DNA from: Saturnia japonica | Lineage: Eukaryota; Arthropoda; Insecta; Lepidoptera; Saturniidae | DNA length: 64,000 nucleotides | NCBI GenBank assembly: GCA_033032175.1 | Contig: CM065319.1 | Location: forward strand, 15,101,018-15,165,017 | Direction: 5' to 3' | Shown: piece by piece, positions 45,111-58,055 of the stretch | How the letters are laid out: every line of letters begins with the position of its first letter | How positions within the stretch are numbered: position 1 is the first letter of the stretch | Translations under genes and position numbers: made by a program | The notes under the pieces: generated by a model | What the model was told of the DNA's origin: nothing | What the model saw: only the letters and a program-made list of their open reading frames with translations | Databases searched by the model: none

Positions 45111-48110
45111 AAAAAAATACTGCCTAGAATTTAAAATCCCTCATATATAAATACTGATACCGTTCAACTGCAAACAGTTTAGAGCCATTATTCAAAATAA
45201 GACGATATCATCTGGATACATTTCCAAAAATGTAGGGCAAATTGAAAATATAGTTGACAACATTAAAATTCTAATAAAATTTTATTTGCAACATTTATGT
45301 TTAAAAAAAGTTTGATTTGGTTTAAAAGTATTTACAATATTTACCAAGAATGTAGAACTCTTATCTAAAGCTTATATTAATGTTTGTACATAAATCGGTT
45401 ATGCTGTGACGTCACTAACACATGTGGCAGCCAGGCAGAGCAACCTTTTTGTTTCGTTTCCACTCTTTGTTGGACTACGCTCGTTATAAAACTGCATTAT
45501 AATGCAACATATTAGGATTGTTTACGAGTTGAAATATATTTCGCTGAGGACATACCATTTCTGAGTATTATACATTTGAAATTAAATTATATTATGCCAT
45601 TATTGTATTTAAATATTTTAATGTTTTGACATATCTAGCATATTTCTTCTCACGTTATAAATAAACAACTAAATATCGTCTCTAATAGCGATTTAAAAAT
45701 TCTAATTTAATTACTCTTAGTACTTGTTAAAAACACATGTAAAGAAAAAAATCTGTGTGGCGTAATATTAAATTTTTGCACTGATATATTTCATAAAATA
45801 ATTACGATTTGTAAAAATTCGCATGGAAGGAAAGATACCGTATTTTTTCGTTTGTTGATTGATCGTTCGGCCGGCCGCCCGCGCCTGTCACGAACATTGC
45901 TGTACCCTAATTGCTCTGGCCTCAGCGCTGTTGGATCATACGTTGACATTTTCAGTGACCTTTTTGTGTCTAGCGGAAAAGTGGGTTTTCTCCGTAAAAC
46001 GTTCTGATATACTATAATAAAAGGGAACTTCGGTAAAAGTAATTATGAATTCTTTGAAATCATACATCACTTTTTTTTTGTGTTTTGATTTTTAATTTAC
46101 TTACTACATATACATTAAATAATAATAGGTTAATACGTTATCTCAAATTTTTGTTGAAATGCTTCATCATACTGCTTTTCCTTCAGTTGTTACCCGACTT
46201 CTACAATTATGAACGGCGAGGAACTTGTCTCTCTATATAGGTAGCTGTTTGCTTAAAAATTTTCACTAAATATTTTGAACTCCAAAATGATTTATTTGGG
46301 ACACCGAATCATTACCATTTTTTTATATTGCTTTTAGAATTTTCTAGTAAAAATGGTGTTTCATCCAACATTTTATATGTATTGCGTTCCTTTTATTTAG
46401 AAGTTACCAATATAATTTTATTCGTTTTTCAAGATAGCTTCGAAACTATACTTAACTTTATCTTAAGCTGTATTTCTAAGCTAAAGTTTCCTATAACTTT
46501 GGTAAATCATTCTCCCGTCTCGTGATCTATTCTTTCACGTATTTTTCCATTTCTTCTTCTTTATCGTTATCCTCACGATATATGTGGGTTGGTTCCCATG
46601 CCACTAAATGTAAACTTACCTTGTTATTTTCGCAGATCTTTTTTGTTGAATGAAATATCTAACATAAAAGACCCTCTTAACATCAATAACTCATTTTTGA
46701 CCAAACTGAGCTTTGAGTCCTTTCTGATTAACTACGTCCTTTGTTGATGGTTAAGTTCATAATGTTTTTCGAGTTATTTTAGTTTTTTTATGCTAAAGAA
46801 TTTTAACTTTTTGCGAGCGCAAGTATGTACCTACATAGGCAAACTTTTTTAAATCATGTTTTCTTCGTCTGGTGAATTTGTATATTAAGAAGAATCAACT
46901 TAATTAAGTAAATTAATGTTTAACAAAATCGGAACACGTATCTTTAGCTCGTCTATATTACGTCATTCATTGCAGTTTGTGTTATAACAGTTCGATGCCT
47001 ACTGACTACGACGTTCTAAGTTTAATAACAAAATTACGAGGCGTGTGAGTATCGTCCTGTTTTACTTTCAAGTGAATGTAAGCATTCATTCACAATTGTT
47101 CATTCATTGAAGAAGATATCAACATTGTATAAATCGATCATTAAATAATCGATTATAATTCCAGTTATTCGAAATGAAATTGATTTTTCGATATGCAATC
47201 ACACTTTTTGATAGCTTTATTATTTCTAATAAAACGGATATTGCAGACCATGAAAATAGTTAAATGAAATTCACGAGAGAACTGAAAATTAATTTTACTT
47301 GGATTATGTTTAGATAAGTTCAATCAATGAAGTATCATTTCAAGCTTTTTACTGAGTATGATGATAATATTTGCCGGTAATCAAGCATATTGCCCGTTTT
47401 CCTTATCCGGTAAAATACTTTCCGAAACGACGCGACGTTAGTTGTGTTTGTGAGTTTAATGATTGATTATGAACATAATATTTGTTTTTGTTTCCAAATT
47501 ATTTTTTAGTCTTTGCTCCACTAGACAGTCGATGTCAATTGACATATTGCAAAGGTCACCGCTTGTGAATATGGATCACAGGTTGTATTTCGGTTAGTCT
47601 GAAATAAAAACATTTTAGACTAAAGACCTCCTTAGATAAATACGTTCATGAGTATTCTAAACCTAAATCTAAAACCTACTTATCCTAGACGGCGAAGTTA
47701 AGATAAAGGCATTAAATTCTTTTCAACACACTTGCTCATAAAGTGGCTCTAATATCACCGCAATTAGGCACATAATGACACCTGTAATCAAACTGTGACT
47801 TTTCATTGCTATTATTCACAAGTGAGTTATAGAGTTTTTTTTTATTTTATTGGTCGAGTTGCTTTATTCTTAAAAAAGTTTCGATACAAAAAATATAATG
47901 ATCAATAGAACAAATAAATTAATGTACTTATTGCTTGCTCATTTCATACAACTTCGTATTTAAATAGATAATTTCAACTTGTACGTGTTTAATAAATAAA
48001 ACTTTCACTCAAATATAACTTTTGTTTTCTCTGTAATAAAGAAAAGTTTAAATTCCCCATTTTATACGTGGCTAAAACGCTATCTGCGGAAAGCAAAAAA
48101 AAAAGAAACC
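45111..48110. other. Intronic AT-rich DNA, nothing recognised
   Basis: About 3 kb with no recognised repeat or exon. A short GC-rich spot at about 45870-45895 ('cggccggccgcccgcgcctg') stands out. All open frames are short and AT-biased. Confidence 0.4.
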
Positions 48111-48240
48111 TCATTCCTTTAGTCTATGGCCGATCGACATTGTTAGATGCGCGCGCAAACTGATTAATTTTTCCCGTCATAGCGAAAAAAAATTCACAAC
48201 TCGTTGTCACTGTTGAAATTTTAGTTATTTATTAATTAAA

Positions 48241-48357
48241 ATGTCTACAAGTACTAGTTATGAAGAAAATGATTTATGTTGTACACCGCCCGATATAAGA
48301 TGTGAAGCCCTTAACGTTATGCAAAGTTTACTACCTGAAAACTCCAAGGAAAAATGA
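48241..48357 (+). pseudogene. Possible N-terminal fragment of a Crypton-like recombinase ORF
   Basis: ATG at 48241 (context TAAAATGTC) opens 38 codons reading MSTSTSYEENDLCCTPPDIR, then ...VMQSLLPENSKEK before a stop. 'LLPE.SKEKY' is a motif I associate with the N-terminal core-binding region of insect Crypton-like tyrosine recombinases, but nothing downstream supports it. The sharp start and coding-like composition make a lost transposon exon plausible. Low confidence. Confidence 0.25.
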
Positions 48358-48602
48358 ATTTTTATTATTATTTTCTTCACAAGTGTGTTGTAAAACGTCG
48401 TATCTCTCGGGTCTCAATGGCGCCTCAGCGGTAATCACCAACATTACACACTTGTACCATAATGTACTATTAAACTTCACATTTTCAATTCGCGAGGTCC
48501 CATGTTGTATTTTGCTCGAATTGTCTGTTGTTATTAAAGTGAATACTACTCTCAAATCGTGATAGTTCGTAATAAGATGTTGCGTAACACTTCGTCACTT
48601 TT

Positions 48603-48955
48603 TAGGGTACCGAAGTCAACAAGGAACCCTTATATTTTCGCTATGTACGTCTGTCTATCCGCGATTTAGCTCTGAGATTCATATTACTGGAAAACTGTAA
48701 CTTGGTATGGGTATACATATTAATCTCGTCGACAGAGTGCAAAAATAAAATTTTGAAAAAATAATTGGGTAATCTCCCTTACACGTAAAGTGGGGATGAA
48801 TTTTTTTCTCGTCTATCTGGTTCGGGGTGACGTCGGATAGTCGGAAAGTTAATAGAAGAACTATCATAGCTAAGTAGTAGGCTTTACAAGTTAACGATTA
48901 ATATTCGACCAACATAAAATTCCATTAGTCTGCATATTGGGACGGGCAGCTACGG
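48603..48955. mobile_element. MITE-like element with TAGGGT(A/T)CCG termini
   Basis: Left end TAGGGTACCGAA and right end ...CTACGGAACCCTA are inverse with one mismatch. The left part ('caaggaacccttatattttc' then 'gctatgtacgtctgtc') is a repeat type common in insect genomes. No transposase and no clear TSD. Confidence 0.5.
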
Positions 48956-48961
48956 AACCCT

Positions 48962-49590
48962 ACACTGCGCGTGGCAAGACAAGCACTTGGTATATTTTTA
49001 AGTCGAAATGTTGTAAACAATGACACTGGCGTGACTGATCGATGTACCTCTGATGTCACTGGGGTATACTGAATGGTTATTATTATGCAAGCGTTCGCTT
49101 GCAGCAGCAATGTGTTTTGACACGTTTATTATTCTGTACTGTGTTATGTAGAGCATGATTGTGACAATGTCGTATGCAATTCGCTGTTCATGAATGATTC
49201 TACTTTTTCTTTGTAATAAGGATAACACTGCAAAAGGACGGAATTTACGCCCTGCATTAGGCTTTCTAGATGACATATAATGTTAGGAATTTAGGTAACA
49301 AGTAACAATAATTCCAAAGGCAACAGGCAATTTTCATACATTGTTGGTTTAAAAAAAAGTTGCGTGTCCAGATACAAGATTATTTCCAATAGCTAGTTCA
49401 TTTAAATACCTTAAAAAATATTTTCAACTTAACCCTGTAACAGCATTTTCTAAGTAACCTACATTAGTCTTGAGTACCTACATTAGGTGATTGATAGGAA
49501 AACAGAAACAACGTAAAACAATAATTAGTAACTTAGAAATCAGAAATTGCAGTTACAGGGTTTTTTTAGACAAGAATGCCTATAATACAT
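48962..49590. other. Intronic DNA, nothing recognised
   Basis: Unclassified sequence with mixed composition; short frames without domains. Confidence 0.35.
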
Positions 49591-49830
49591 AAATCACGCT
49601 TATTTCCCAATGGGGTAGGCAGAGACCACGTCCTTCCACCTGCTACGATCCAGGCAAACCTCTTTCGCTTCTTCAATATTCATTAATCTTTTCATGCATG
49701 CTCGTCGGTTTAGAGTACTCTTGACCTTACATTTCTTCAGAACGTCTCCAATTTGATCGATAAATGTTCGTCTAGGCCTTCCTCTTCCAACGATTCCTTT
49801 CACACTCGCATGCCTGATGTCCTTTGATTA
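49590..49830 (-). pseudogene. LINE ORF2 extreme C-terminus fragment
   Basis: The minus-strand frame starts GIVGRGRPRRTFIDQIGDVL, then passes a Cys/Lys-rich stretch to EAKEVCLDRSRWKDVVSAYP and stops at 49600. The order GRPR, aromatic-xDxI, about 40 residues, then RxxWKxxV is the usual end of many insect LINE ORF2 proteins. 'cccaatggggtaggcagaga' at the 3' side is a common lepidopteran repeat word. No RT remains. Confidence 0.6.
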
Positions 49831-49910
49831 AATACAATATATGTATATCGAACTTTATTTTCATTCGTCATGAAGAGGGATGATGTTATTGGTATTCCAA
49901 TCCATTCTAA

Positions 49911-50548
49911 ACTAGCTGTGCCCCACGGTTTCACCCGTGTTAGTTTTATCCGACAGACACCGCGGCGCCAACGTTACCATGTAGTCTAATCATAATTGTT
50001 CTTCTCGCAAGTACAAATTATTTTAATTTTTCATTATCTTCTAAACTGTGTGGTTAAGCATACTCTGAAAAGCAAAATTTCACTTAATAAATTTTCTTTA
50101 AGGTGAAGTAAGTTTTGTTTGTAAGGATTTAATATACCATGTCTAAATAATGCTTATAAATCACTTTTTAATTTTCAAGAATTCTTTGTGATAAAATACC
50201 TTATTATGACTTTATGTATAAGAGATAGGCATATGCTATCGCTGACTTTTTTTTAGATATACTAAAGACTAATATTATTGTAGAACATTGTATTTCCGTA
50301 TCATTAACGATTACGCCAGCGCACGAGGTTAAATCAGTTCGGGAGGGCCTTGACTTCCGCATTACGTAACAAAAATCAATATTTAAAGCTATCTGAGAGT
50401 TGAAGCTTAATTTTAAATAGCCTATACTATTTCTCGAGAGTCTGGTTATCATATACAAAAAGAATTTTTCAAATCCGACTGGTAGTTCCAGAGATTAGCA
50501 TGTATAAACAAACAAATAAGCTTTTCCGCTTTATTATATTAGTATATA
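49911..50548 (+). repeat. Non-LTR-type tail, family A, copy 2
   Basis: Collinear with 7953-8548 from 'actagctgtgccccacggtt' through 'gcaagtacaaattattttaa' to the 'ccgctttattat' end, with small indels. Good material for a family consensus together with 58056-58372. Confidence 0.7.
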
Positions 50549-50586
50549 TTTGACTGAAATTTCATCCTATTTTAACTGACGATGTA

Positions 50587-50795
50587 GTCTAAGATGGTAA
50601 CACGTACGGCCATTAAATTGGTGGCTGGTGACAGATTTTCCAGTTAAGGGTTATAGCTACTAGGTGGGAAATTAGAAAATGCCCTACCACCATGCTATGG
50701 TTTCATCACGATGTTTTCCTTCACCGAAAGCCCAGGCTGATCCTAGGTTCGACATGGTGTACGAACACGCTATCATTGAGTCATCAACGCTTCAA
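50587..50795 (-). repeat. SINE family E, inverted copy
   Basis: The inverse carries 'ccatagcatggtggtagggc' and the 'ctgtcaccag' words of family E. The tRNA-like head toward 50795 is degraded (box B 'ggttcgacatg'). Confidence 0.65.
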
Positions 50796-52090
50796 GATGC
50801 CCCAATAATAATTTGAATGTTATAAACATGACCTTTTCTTCCAGTATTAAAAAATGATGAAGAATATTGTTTTAAAGAACCTAGCTATTATTTTATTAAG
50901 TTAGTATTGTTTCGAAAACCTTAGTGATGTACATCGACAATCAATAATGATAACATCCAAATTCCAGTGTAGAAGTAGTAAAAGTGTTGCCCAGTTAAAT
51001 GAATGTGACTTATGAAATCATTGGAAAAGATATTTGAATCACTAGACATTTAATTTTCCTTTGAAACTATGAGTGGTGCTGAATTTTTACGAGCGTCAGA
51101 CTTGATTCATTAGAATTAATTCGTTCAATGACGTGTAAGGAACAGGTGTATTCTTAAGTACCGACGTCGTTTTATATTTTGTACTCATTTGAATTATGAA
51201 AACCTCGGGATACACGTCTTTTAAGCCTAACTTCGTATTGTTTTTCTAATCTTTAAATATGGCTCTAACAATGCACGTTTCTAGTTATTATTTATAAATC
51301 CAGTTCACTTTTACGCATTAACCAAACTGCTAAAAATATAGTACAGTTAATTAACGTTTTATGGGTTAAAATAAAAAAAAATCCTGACATCACAGTTCAA
51401 GATCCCGCCAAAAATTTCCGGATTTCATTTTATAAGTGATAGACGTTACCAACAATATTTTAACAGACTTCAAAAAAGGAGGAGATTTTAAATTCAAATG
51501 TATATTTTTTTAAGAATGTTCGGGCAAAACTATACATAATTAGTTTATATAGAGGATGTCAAGAATGCATTGATATGTAAAATAACAATATTATTAGTAT
51601 TGTAGACAAATGAGCAGGTATAATGGAATATTTCTATTACAGTTGGTAACCCTGTTAATTCAGCAAATGAACGGAATTCCAGTCAGCGCGTTCATAGAAC
51701 TATTTTCTTTCATTACTCCATTAATGAGTAATCCATTCACGAGAGCGCGAGGTATATACACTTCGATATATATAGAAACCTTTCGCTCACCGTGCTATAT
51801 TTAGATGTAGACATAACACTATAATCGGTTTTTCGGCAATGTTAAATTTCTTGTTTAATTTCAAATTCTAATATCTGTGACTAGGGTCGGTCATTGCTCT
51901 AGTCTAGGTGTGTCAACCCTAACTCCTAATGAGTAAATATGGTTGTCCAGCATAAGTTTTGATTGTTTCCAAATACGACCAAAATACGTTCCGTTTCTTG
52001 TACTGGCAATTTTAGTTCTTCTGTTTTCATATTTTTTATATACTCAGTAGACACGTGGCTCAACGTTTTTAAGCGTTACCTATATAATTA
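50796..52090. other. Intronic DNA with a small family H scrap at about 51395-51412
   Basis: 'ttcaagatcccgccaaaaat' at about 51392 matches the end of family H. The rest is unclassified. An AT-rich stretch holds no exon-like frame. Confidence 0.35.
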
Positions 52091-52579
52091 ACTAGCTGTG
52101 CCCGCGGCTACGCTCGTGTACACTACACAATGCCCGCGCGAATCTTGATCCCCCGATCCCGGCTATTTTAAAGACAAAAATGCTTTTTGTGGGTGTTCCT
52201 TAGAAGATAGATATTTACTCTCTCGGACTTTTTTGTAGATCTTTTTAATGCTTATAATTATGTAGTACATTAATTTGCTATATCTCTTATGGGTTATTCA
52301 GCATAAGCCATTTAAGCGCCCGAATTGATACACCATGACCAGTTTGTTTTATTTGTGCGGAACCCTAATTCTTTTTCTATGATAAAAGTAGTCTAAATAA
52401 CTCCCTATATCATCAGCTATCTATCAGTGATAGTCCCGTCAAAATCGGTCCAACCGTTTCGGAGATTAAAAATGGGTTTTTTGTTATAGGTATCGTATAT
52501 ACTTTCATATGCATTTAATAAAAAAACTGTAATTTTGACATTACAAACAGACACTTCAATCTTATTAATTGTATAGATT
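52091..52579 (+). repeat. Non-LTR-type tail, family B, near-complete copy
   Basis: Runs from 'actagctgtgcccgcggcta' to 'attaattgtatagatt'. It contains 'aaatcggtccaaccgtttcg', the conserved block near the 3' end of many lepidopteran LINE tails. Collinear with 59828-60319; the shorter copy is at 27525. Confidence 0.75.
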
Positions 52580-53351
52580 AAAGAAGCCAAATTGTTAAAA
52601 TGGAAACAACAAACCCGATTGCAACAAAAACACTTGACTAATTTTATTTTTACTATTTTTATTTGATTTCCAGACTTCGTACTTATTAAATATTATATAG
52701 CCTATGCTACTCCCACAATTAAGACGAATCTAACGACACCTCGTATACTAAATAAAATCCATTAAGCTGTTTAGGTTACAGAGCATGCCAAATAAATATA
52801 CATATATACCTACAATACATACGCTCGAAAACCGTAAACCTCCTTTTTTCTGGCGGGTAAAAATAGATACTTAAACAATAATAAAGGCAAAACTTTCCAA
52901 CTGTTATTAACTTATTACTTATATCTCTGTGAGTCCCAATACAGGTATTATAATATGTAGATATAGTTTTTTTACTGTTGATGATGTCTGAAATTTAGGT
53001 TTGTTTTTTAGATGAGAGTTTGTAGCACATCCTTTCAATGAAGAATTTTGAATATACTCGTAAAAGCCTTAGGAAATGTTATATTACCAGATATTAGCAC
53101 CATAATAATAAAATATATTAATGGCCAAAACCAAATAAAGATTATTCTTTAATCACGATTCGTAAGCGCGTGTTGCACGCTCGTACGAGTTTATAAGATG
53201 TTTAAAAATACAAATGAATCATCTTCAATCACGACACTGAAAAAGGACAAATCGTCGTCATGTTTACCGGCCGATGTAATTGGACAAACAATCTTTTTGT
53301 GTTGTATATAGGAGGTAGGTGCGCACGTTAAAATAACTGCACTCTGCTTGG
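52580..53351. other. Intronic AT-rich DNA, nothing recognised
   Basis: No shared repeat or coding signal seen. Confidence 0.35.
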
Positions 53352-53560
53352 TGGTAAGCACAGTACAATCTAAAAACAACGGTGACCATCTCCTGTCGTC
53401 GCTGTCATGTGTGCCTACAAGCTGCTCGACAGCTGGATATATGCTGACTAATTCGGAAACGCTAAATACCAAGAGAGTAACTATAGTGACGGGTGCTCAG
53501 TTGGGTACAAATCTCTTAACACCTTACTTGGTTACTGGATGTAAGTATATCGACTGATTC
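53352..53560 (+). repeat. Dispersed repeat family D, copy 2
   Basis: 'gtaagcacagtacaatctaa', 'gtcgtcgctgtcatg', 'ctggatatatgctgac' and 'ctgattccggaa' match family D at 40607-40830. It sits directly before family H at 53611, as if one composite element. Confidence 0.55.
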
Positions 53561-53610
53561 CGGAAATCGACGCGCATAATCGTGCTACTATGGCTGGTGC
53601 TCTTCTTCAT

Positions 53611-54052
53611 GTTTTGGCGCCGCAAAAAGGACTTGCCAGTGTCAAATGTTTTTAAGCCTTAGTAAAATTTTCCAATACACAAAGTGGGGTCTTCTGACAA
53701 GATGGTGGCTCCCTTGTCAGAACTATCCAGGAAGTTTTTGTGACATTTCAAATTGCATGTTTTCCACTTTATATTTTATAAAAATCATCCTATCTTTTAA
53801 GTTGGACCAAATTACAGATAGTTACGAAATTTGATTATAATCGGTTCAGTAGTTTCGGAGTTTATCCCGAACATATATCGTGACACCAGATTTTTATATA
53901 TATATAAGATTTTACATATGCACAACAACCAAACTATATTACGCAAAATGCCACCTATTTTACATAATATAGGGTCAAAAAACCTAAGTTATTGAATTAA
54001 AAATAAAAACCTTAGCATGATGTCACGTCAAGATCCCGCCAGAAACTCCATG
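53611..54052 (+). repeat. Dispersed repeat family H, longest copy
   Basis: Longest copy seen; inverse of 43268-43570 plus an extra ~140-bp interior at about 53770-53915 containing 'ttataatcggttcagtagtt', a LINE-tail-like phrase. It ends 'aagatcccgccagaaactc'. Confidence 0.65.
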
Positions 54053-54427
54053 GCTGGTGTTAGGCATGGTGTATGTTCGCAATCGGGTCGGAAACAACTG
54101 TCATATCGTGTCTCTGCATACTTGTGGTAGTAAAGAGGTCGTAACTTTTTAAATTACCTTTTTGGCTATTTAGTAGATCGGGACACTAAAAAGGTTGAGA
54201 AATGATGCGGTAGGGGCTTCCGCTGATTGGGATTTTTTGTCACTGTCACCCACGCCGCGCCCACTACAACTGTCGCTGGGTAACAAAACACGTCATTCTG
54301 GATATGGATTTCAAAGTGGTTGCTGTAATATATGCTCTCGAAATATGTAGACTAAAAATGAAACGCCACTGGATGTATCCTATATACAATGAAAGATTGA
54401 TTAAAGTTAAATTTACACTCGTATATT
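54053..54427. other. Intronic DNA, nothing recognised
   Basis: Mixed-composition sequence without recognised repeats or exons. Confidence 0.3.
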
Positions 54428-54429
54428 AG

Positions 54430-56041
54430 GGGCCATCCATAAATTACGTCACACGTTTAGGGGGCGGGAGGGGGTCAACGAAGTGTGACATTGTGTGGCA
54501 AGGGCGGGGAGGGGTCCCAAATTTTGTGATATCACATTTTTTCAAAATATAATATTTTATATCTAAGTACATTAGAACTTCTTTAAGTCGAAAACCTCCC
54601 AAACTCGAAAGAATGTGTTCCCTTCCATTCAAGCCCCAAAACCTCCGTTGCACTAAATCTCAACCCTCTATTCAAAATAATCAGAGAAAAAATTAAATTG
54701 GACTTCTGTATCTCGAACATAGCAATGTTTTATTTAACAACTTTTACATCTCGATTATTTGAAACTTATTACTTTTATAGTTCGAAGAAAAATAAGTTAC
54801 CGATTTTAAGAATATTATCGACAATGTAAGTACACCATTGTTTCTTAGAAATAAATTTAGGAGTACATATACAATAAATAGGATTACCACGAATTTATGA
54901 CTCACGTTAACATGTGTTTGCTTTTTGATGTTGTGTTTAATTTTATTATTAAAGGGAAACTTTTATTAGATCGTCTCAAAATTTTTGGTCTGTGTGTTGC
55001 ATGTCGCGTGACGGTCGGCCGCGGAGTAGGGATAAAGTGAAAGGCGCTCGCCAGAGCAGCCAAGGCCAGTATGGCGGCGCCTATAGTTCGCAGCAACTGA
55101 CCGTGTAGTGTATAGACTATTACTCATTTGTGAATTTTTAGTTAAAGGTCTATAATGTGAAAAAAAGTTTCACTTTTACCGTGGTTTCATAAAACCACAC
55201 AATCAATCTTTTTTGATTTCATTTGAACTTTAGCGAAGCAAGTCATCTTGTTTATTTTGTCCATTTATTGTTGCTCAGACGCTATTGTTAATTTATTGTT
55301 TTTACTTTTGCTTTACGACTGTAATTTGTATTTTAATACCTGTGCGAGTCTAAGTCTTTGCATGTGTTCTGTTTTCATCGCATAAATACACCGCGCCGCG
55401 CAATAAACGGGGGATTCGTAAATTCGTATGATTTAGATAGATAGAATACTCGAACAATACTACATGGGTTTCTATCAAAGAAGCAAGAACCGCATTGAAA
55501 ATACTTTACAGAGTTTTATAGAGCAAACCAGCAACTCTGAAAAACAACAGCCGGCCTTTGATAAATACCGCCACACTGCGCCTTGCCATGATTACTTTGT
55601 TTCTATTTATTCGATAATTGACTTTTGAACAATGAATGTTTCTGATGTTAACTGTCCAAATGAGAACGATGTGACTACTATGCCAGTTATAAATAATATA
55701 ATTAATAAATAAAAAATAAAAAAATATATAAAGGAATGGGTTCGAAGTGTGTGGACTGAAGAGGATTTAGTTTTTATCTTTCATTAAAGTGTTTTTTTTT
55801 TTATATTTTGTTAATTTTTATACCTTTCTTTGATTTGATGTCGATTTTATTGAAATATAATTTAAATTAAAATAATTTCCGAACACTGCTGTTTTAATTT
55901 CTAATTATAAAATTGCAAAATATGTGACATCACACTAGGTAGGGGAGGGGGGGTCTCACAAATATGATCAGCTGTGACAAGGACGAGGGAGGGGTCAAAA
56001 AAATCATTAAATTCGTGTGACGTAATTTATGGATGGCCCGT
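54430..56041. mobile_element. 1.6-kb TIR transposon with GGGCCATCCATAAATTACG termini
   Basis: The left terminus GGGCCATCCATAAATTACGT is inverted at the right end (ACGTAATTTATGGATGGCCC). G-rich subterminal tracts ('agggggcgggagggggtcaa' left, 'ggggagggggggtctcacaa' right) and 'gtgacat' words occur on both sides. No transposase frame is present, so this is a non-autonomous or internally deleted copy. This terminus is one I have seen widely in insect genomes, but I cannot assign the superfamily. No TSD could be fixed. Confidence 0.75.
55631..55711 (+). other. Small ORF (26 codons) inside the 1.6-kb TIR element
   Basis: ATG in good context (AACAATGAA) reads MNVSDVNCPNENDVTTMPVI, then NNIINK and stop, followed at once by AATAAATAAAAA. 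It could be the start of a transposase whose body was deleted, or chance. Confidence 0.25.
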
Positions 56042-56045
56042 TTAT

Positions 56046-57050
56046 GAACTACGACGGTATACTTAAAAATTAATTAATTATTTTCGTATATCGTTTAATT
56101 ACATTTCAAGATACATCATTTCAGAGAGCTATTCTTGTAGAATAAACAAAATTTCTTCCTACAACCTTTTTTCAAATTAATAGCCGTGTATTCTTTTAAT
56201 AATTTTTTTATATTACGCTGGTCTCTTCTCTACCACCTCTATTAAATTCAGTGTTAATGTCTTCCTCTTGCCGAGAAACCGTCATCGTAAGTAAAACGTA
56301 GTGCGTGTTCGCCGCCCGACTAAAAAAAATTACCCAGTGAGCTCACTCCCATAGAAATGTGCAGGCCGAGTGACAGTCACGTCACCCAGATGTCACTGGC
56401 TGCTGGAACTATTAGTGACCGACTGTCACGTCACCACAATGAGCGCACTCTTATAAAACTTGATAGCATTGGCGTTGGTGACAAAAAATCACAGTTAGCA
56501 GAGGCCCTAAGGAAATTTTAGAAGGAATCGAAATGTTTTATTTTATCTAGCTACTATGTATGTTCAGTGGTACATCGCAGTAGACGACTTGATAAGCGTT
56601 TGGCATTACTAGATCATTGAAAACTGTATGGTCCTTTGTTTCGCAACCGCACGGACTGTCGTATTGTAAGCAGTTTGAGTCAGTTCATTGCGAAATGTGT
56701 TTACCGTTATCTAGGTAAATGTATTATTATAATATATCTATCTATCTACTACTACTTATCTATAAATCCTAGTATTGTCTCCTATGCATACTAGGTTTTT
56801 TTTTCGTTCAATCTCATTCTCAATTTTACGTGCATTAATTATGAATATTTTGGTATAACCAAAGACTATGTTAATATTAAAATAATTTACTTGTAATAAT
56901 TAAATTAACCACAACATGTACAAAAGAAGAAAATAAAATATTACGAAATAACTATGTATTATTTGTATAAGAAATAACAATAATGTATGTTTTGTGTGCG
57001 TTTGTGTGAATGTTCTTGCACATGTGTGTTGTAGATAGTAAATGTTTTAT
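56046..57050. other. Intronic DNA, nothing recognised
   Basis: No repeat family or exon recognised. 'gtgacagtcacgtcaccc' and 'tgtcacgtcaccac' near 56370-56440 form a loose inverted pair. Confidence 0.35.
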
Positions 57051-57054
57051 CCAT

Positions 57055-57412
57055 ACTTACAAATAAAAATGGAATCCTGTTCGTTGTTATGCTCCATCAC
57101 TTGAGAACGGATCAACCGATTTGGCTTATATTTTTTTTTAATGTTGATAATAGTCTGAGTAAAGTTTTTAAAGAAAGAAAATTTTGAAAAGTTACCCAGG
57201 AAACAGATTTTTTTTTTAAAGTAAATACTTTTTTATATTGGATTTTTTTATGAAGGCAAGACCAAGCCATGTTTGTGTTTAATTATGTTGTTTTGTTCGT
57301 TGGGCTCCTGGAAAAGTTTTCAGGAAAAGAAATTCCGGAAAGGTGGCGCTGTAGTCGAGTTATTGACTATTCGAAATGACAGAATGTCTGCCGAGCCAGC
57401 TAGTTTATTATA
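57055..57412 (+). repeat. LINE-tail-like repeat, family I
   Basis: 'gttatgctccatcacttgag' followed by 'aacggatcaaccgatttggc', and the ending 'gaatgtctgccgagccagct', resemble 3' tails of insect non-LTR elements. Single copy in this window, so boundaries are approximate. Confidence 0.45.
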
Positions 57413-58055
57413 AAAATGTAACAATGAAATAACAGTTATGGTTCAGTATAAGAACATACATTCAACACCTTTACTGGCCTGCGCTTGACTTAAAATTGCA
57501 TTTATTGATAATTTAAAGTTTCCTTGAGACAGTGCAAGGATTTTCCTAAACGTTCTAAACGTGTTCGCGATTTCTAATGATTTCTAAGATTTCACGACCA
57601 AAACTGAAGAATTGAATGGAGGGCTTAATTCCCAGAAGGCAGGAAGGAAGCGGTATCCGTGACGCGAGTGCATAATAATATTACAGGCTAAGATAACGCA
57701 GATGTTGCTGACCTGTAGCGGAATATGCTTGATGATCAATTTTGATAACTTTAAAAGCGCAATTTAAAAGACCGCCAAAACTGAACGACTACGAGCAGTA
57801 TGAGCTTAAGTCTAGGAATTGTAAGGGATATGTCGGTGATTTTGATTTTTTTGTGAATCTTTTCATATCTGATTCATTTGCTAAAATTATGAAAACTACC
57901 TATAGTATAGAACTAATGCTGTTTTTCAGTAATTTATTACTTTATCATTTTATATCTTATCGATTATAAGATCGATTTTGAAGATATAAGCTGTGATAAT
58001 ATATAGTAAAAGTAGATCATTAGAAGGGAACACTGTTTTAATAAATGTAAGATAC
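57413..58055. other. Intronic DNA, nothing recognised
   Basis: Contains a 75-codon frame (57742-57969) with no recognised domain; otherwise unclassified. Confidence 0.35.
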
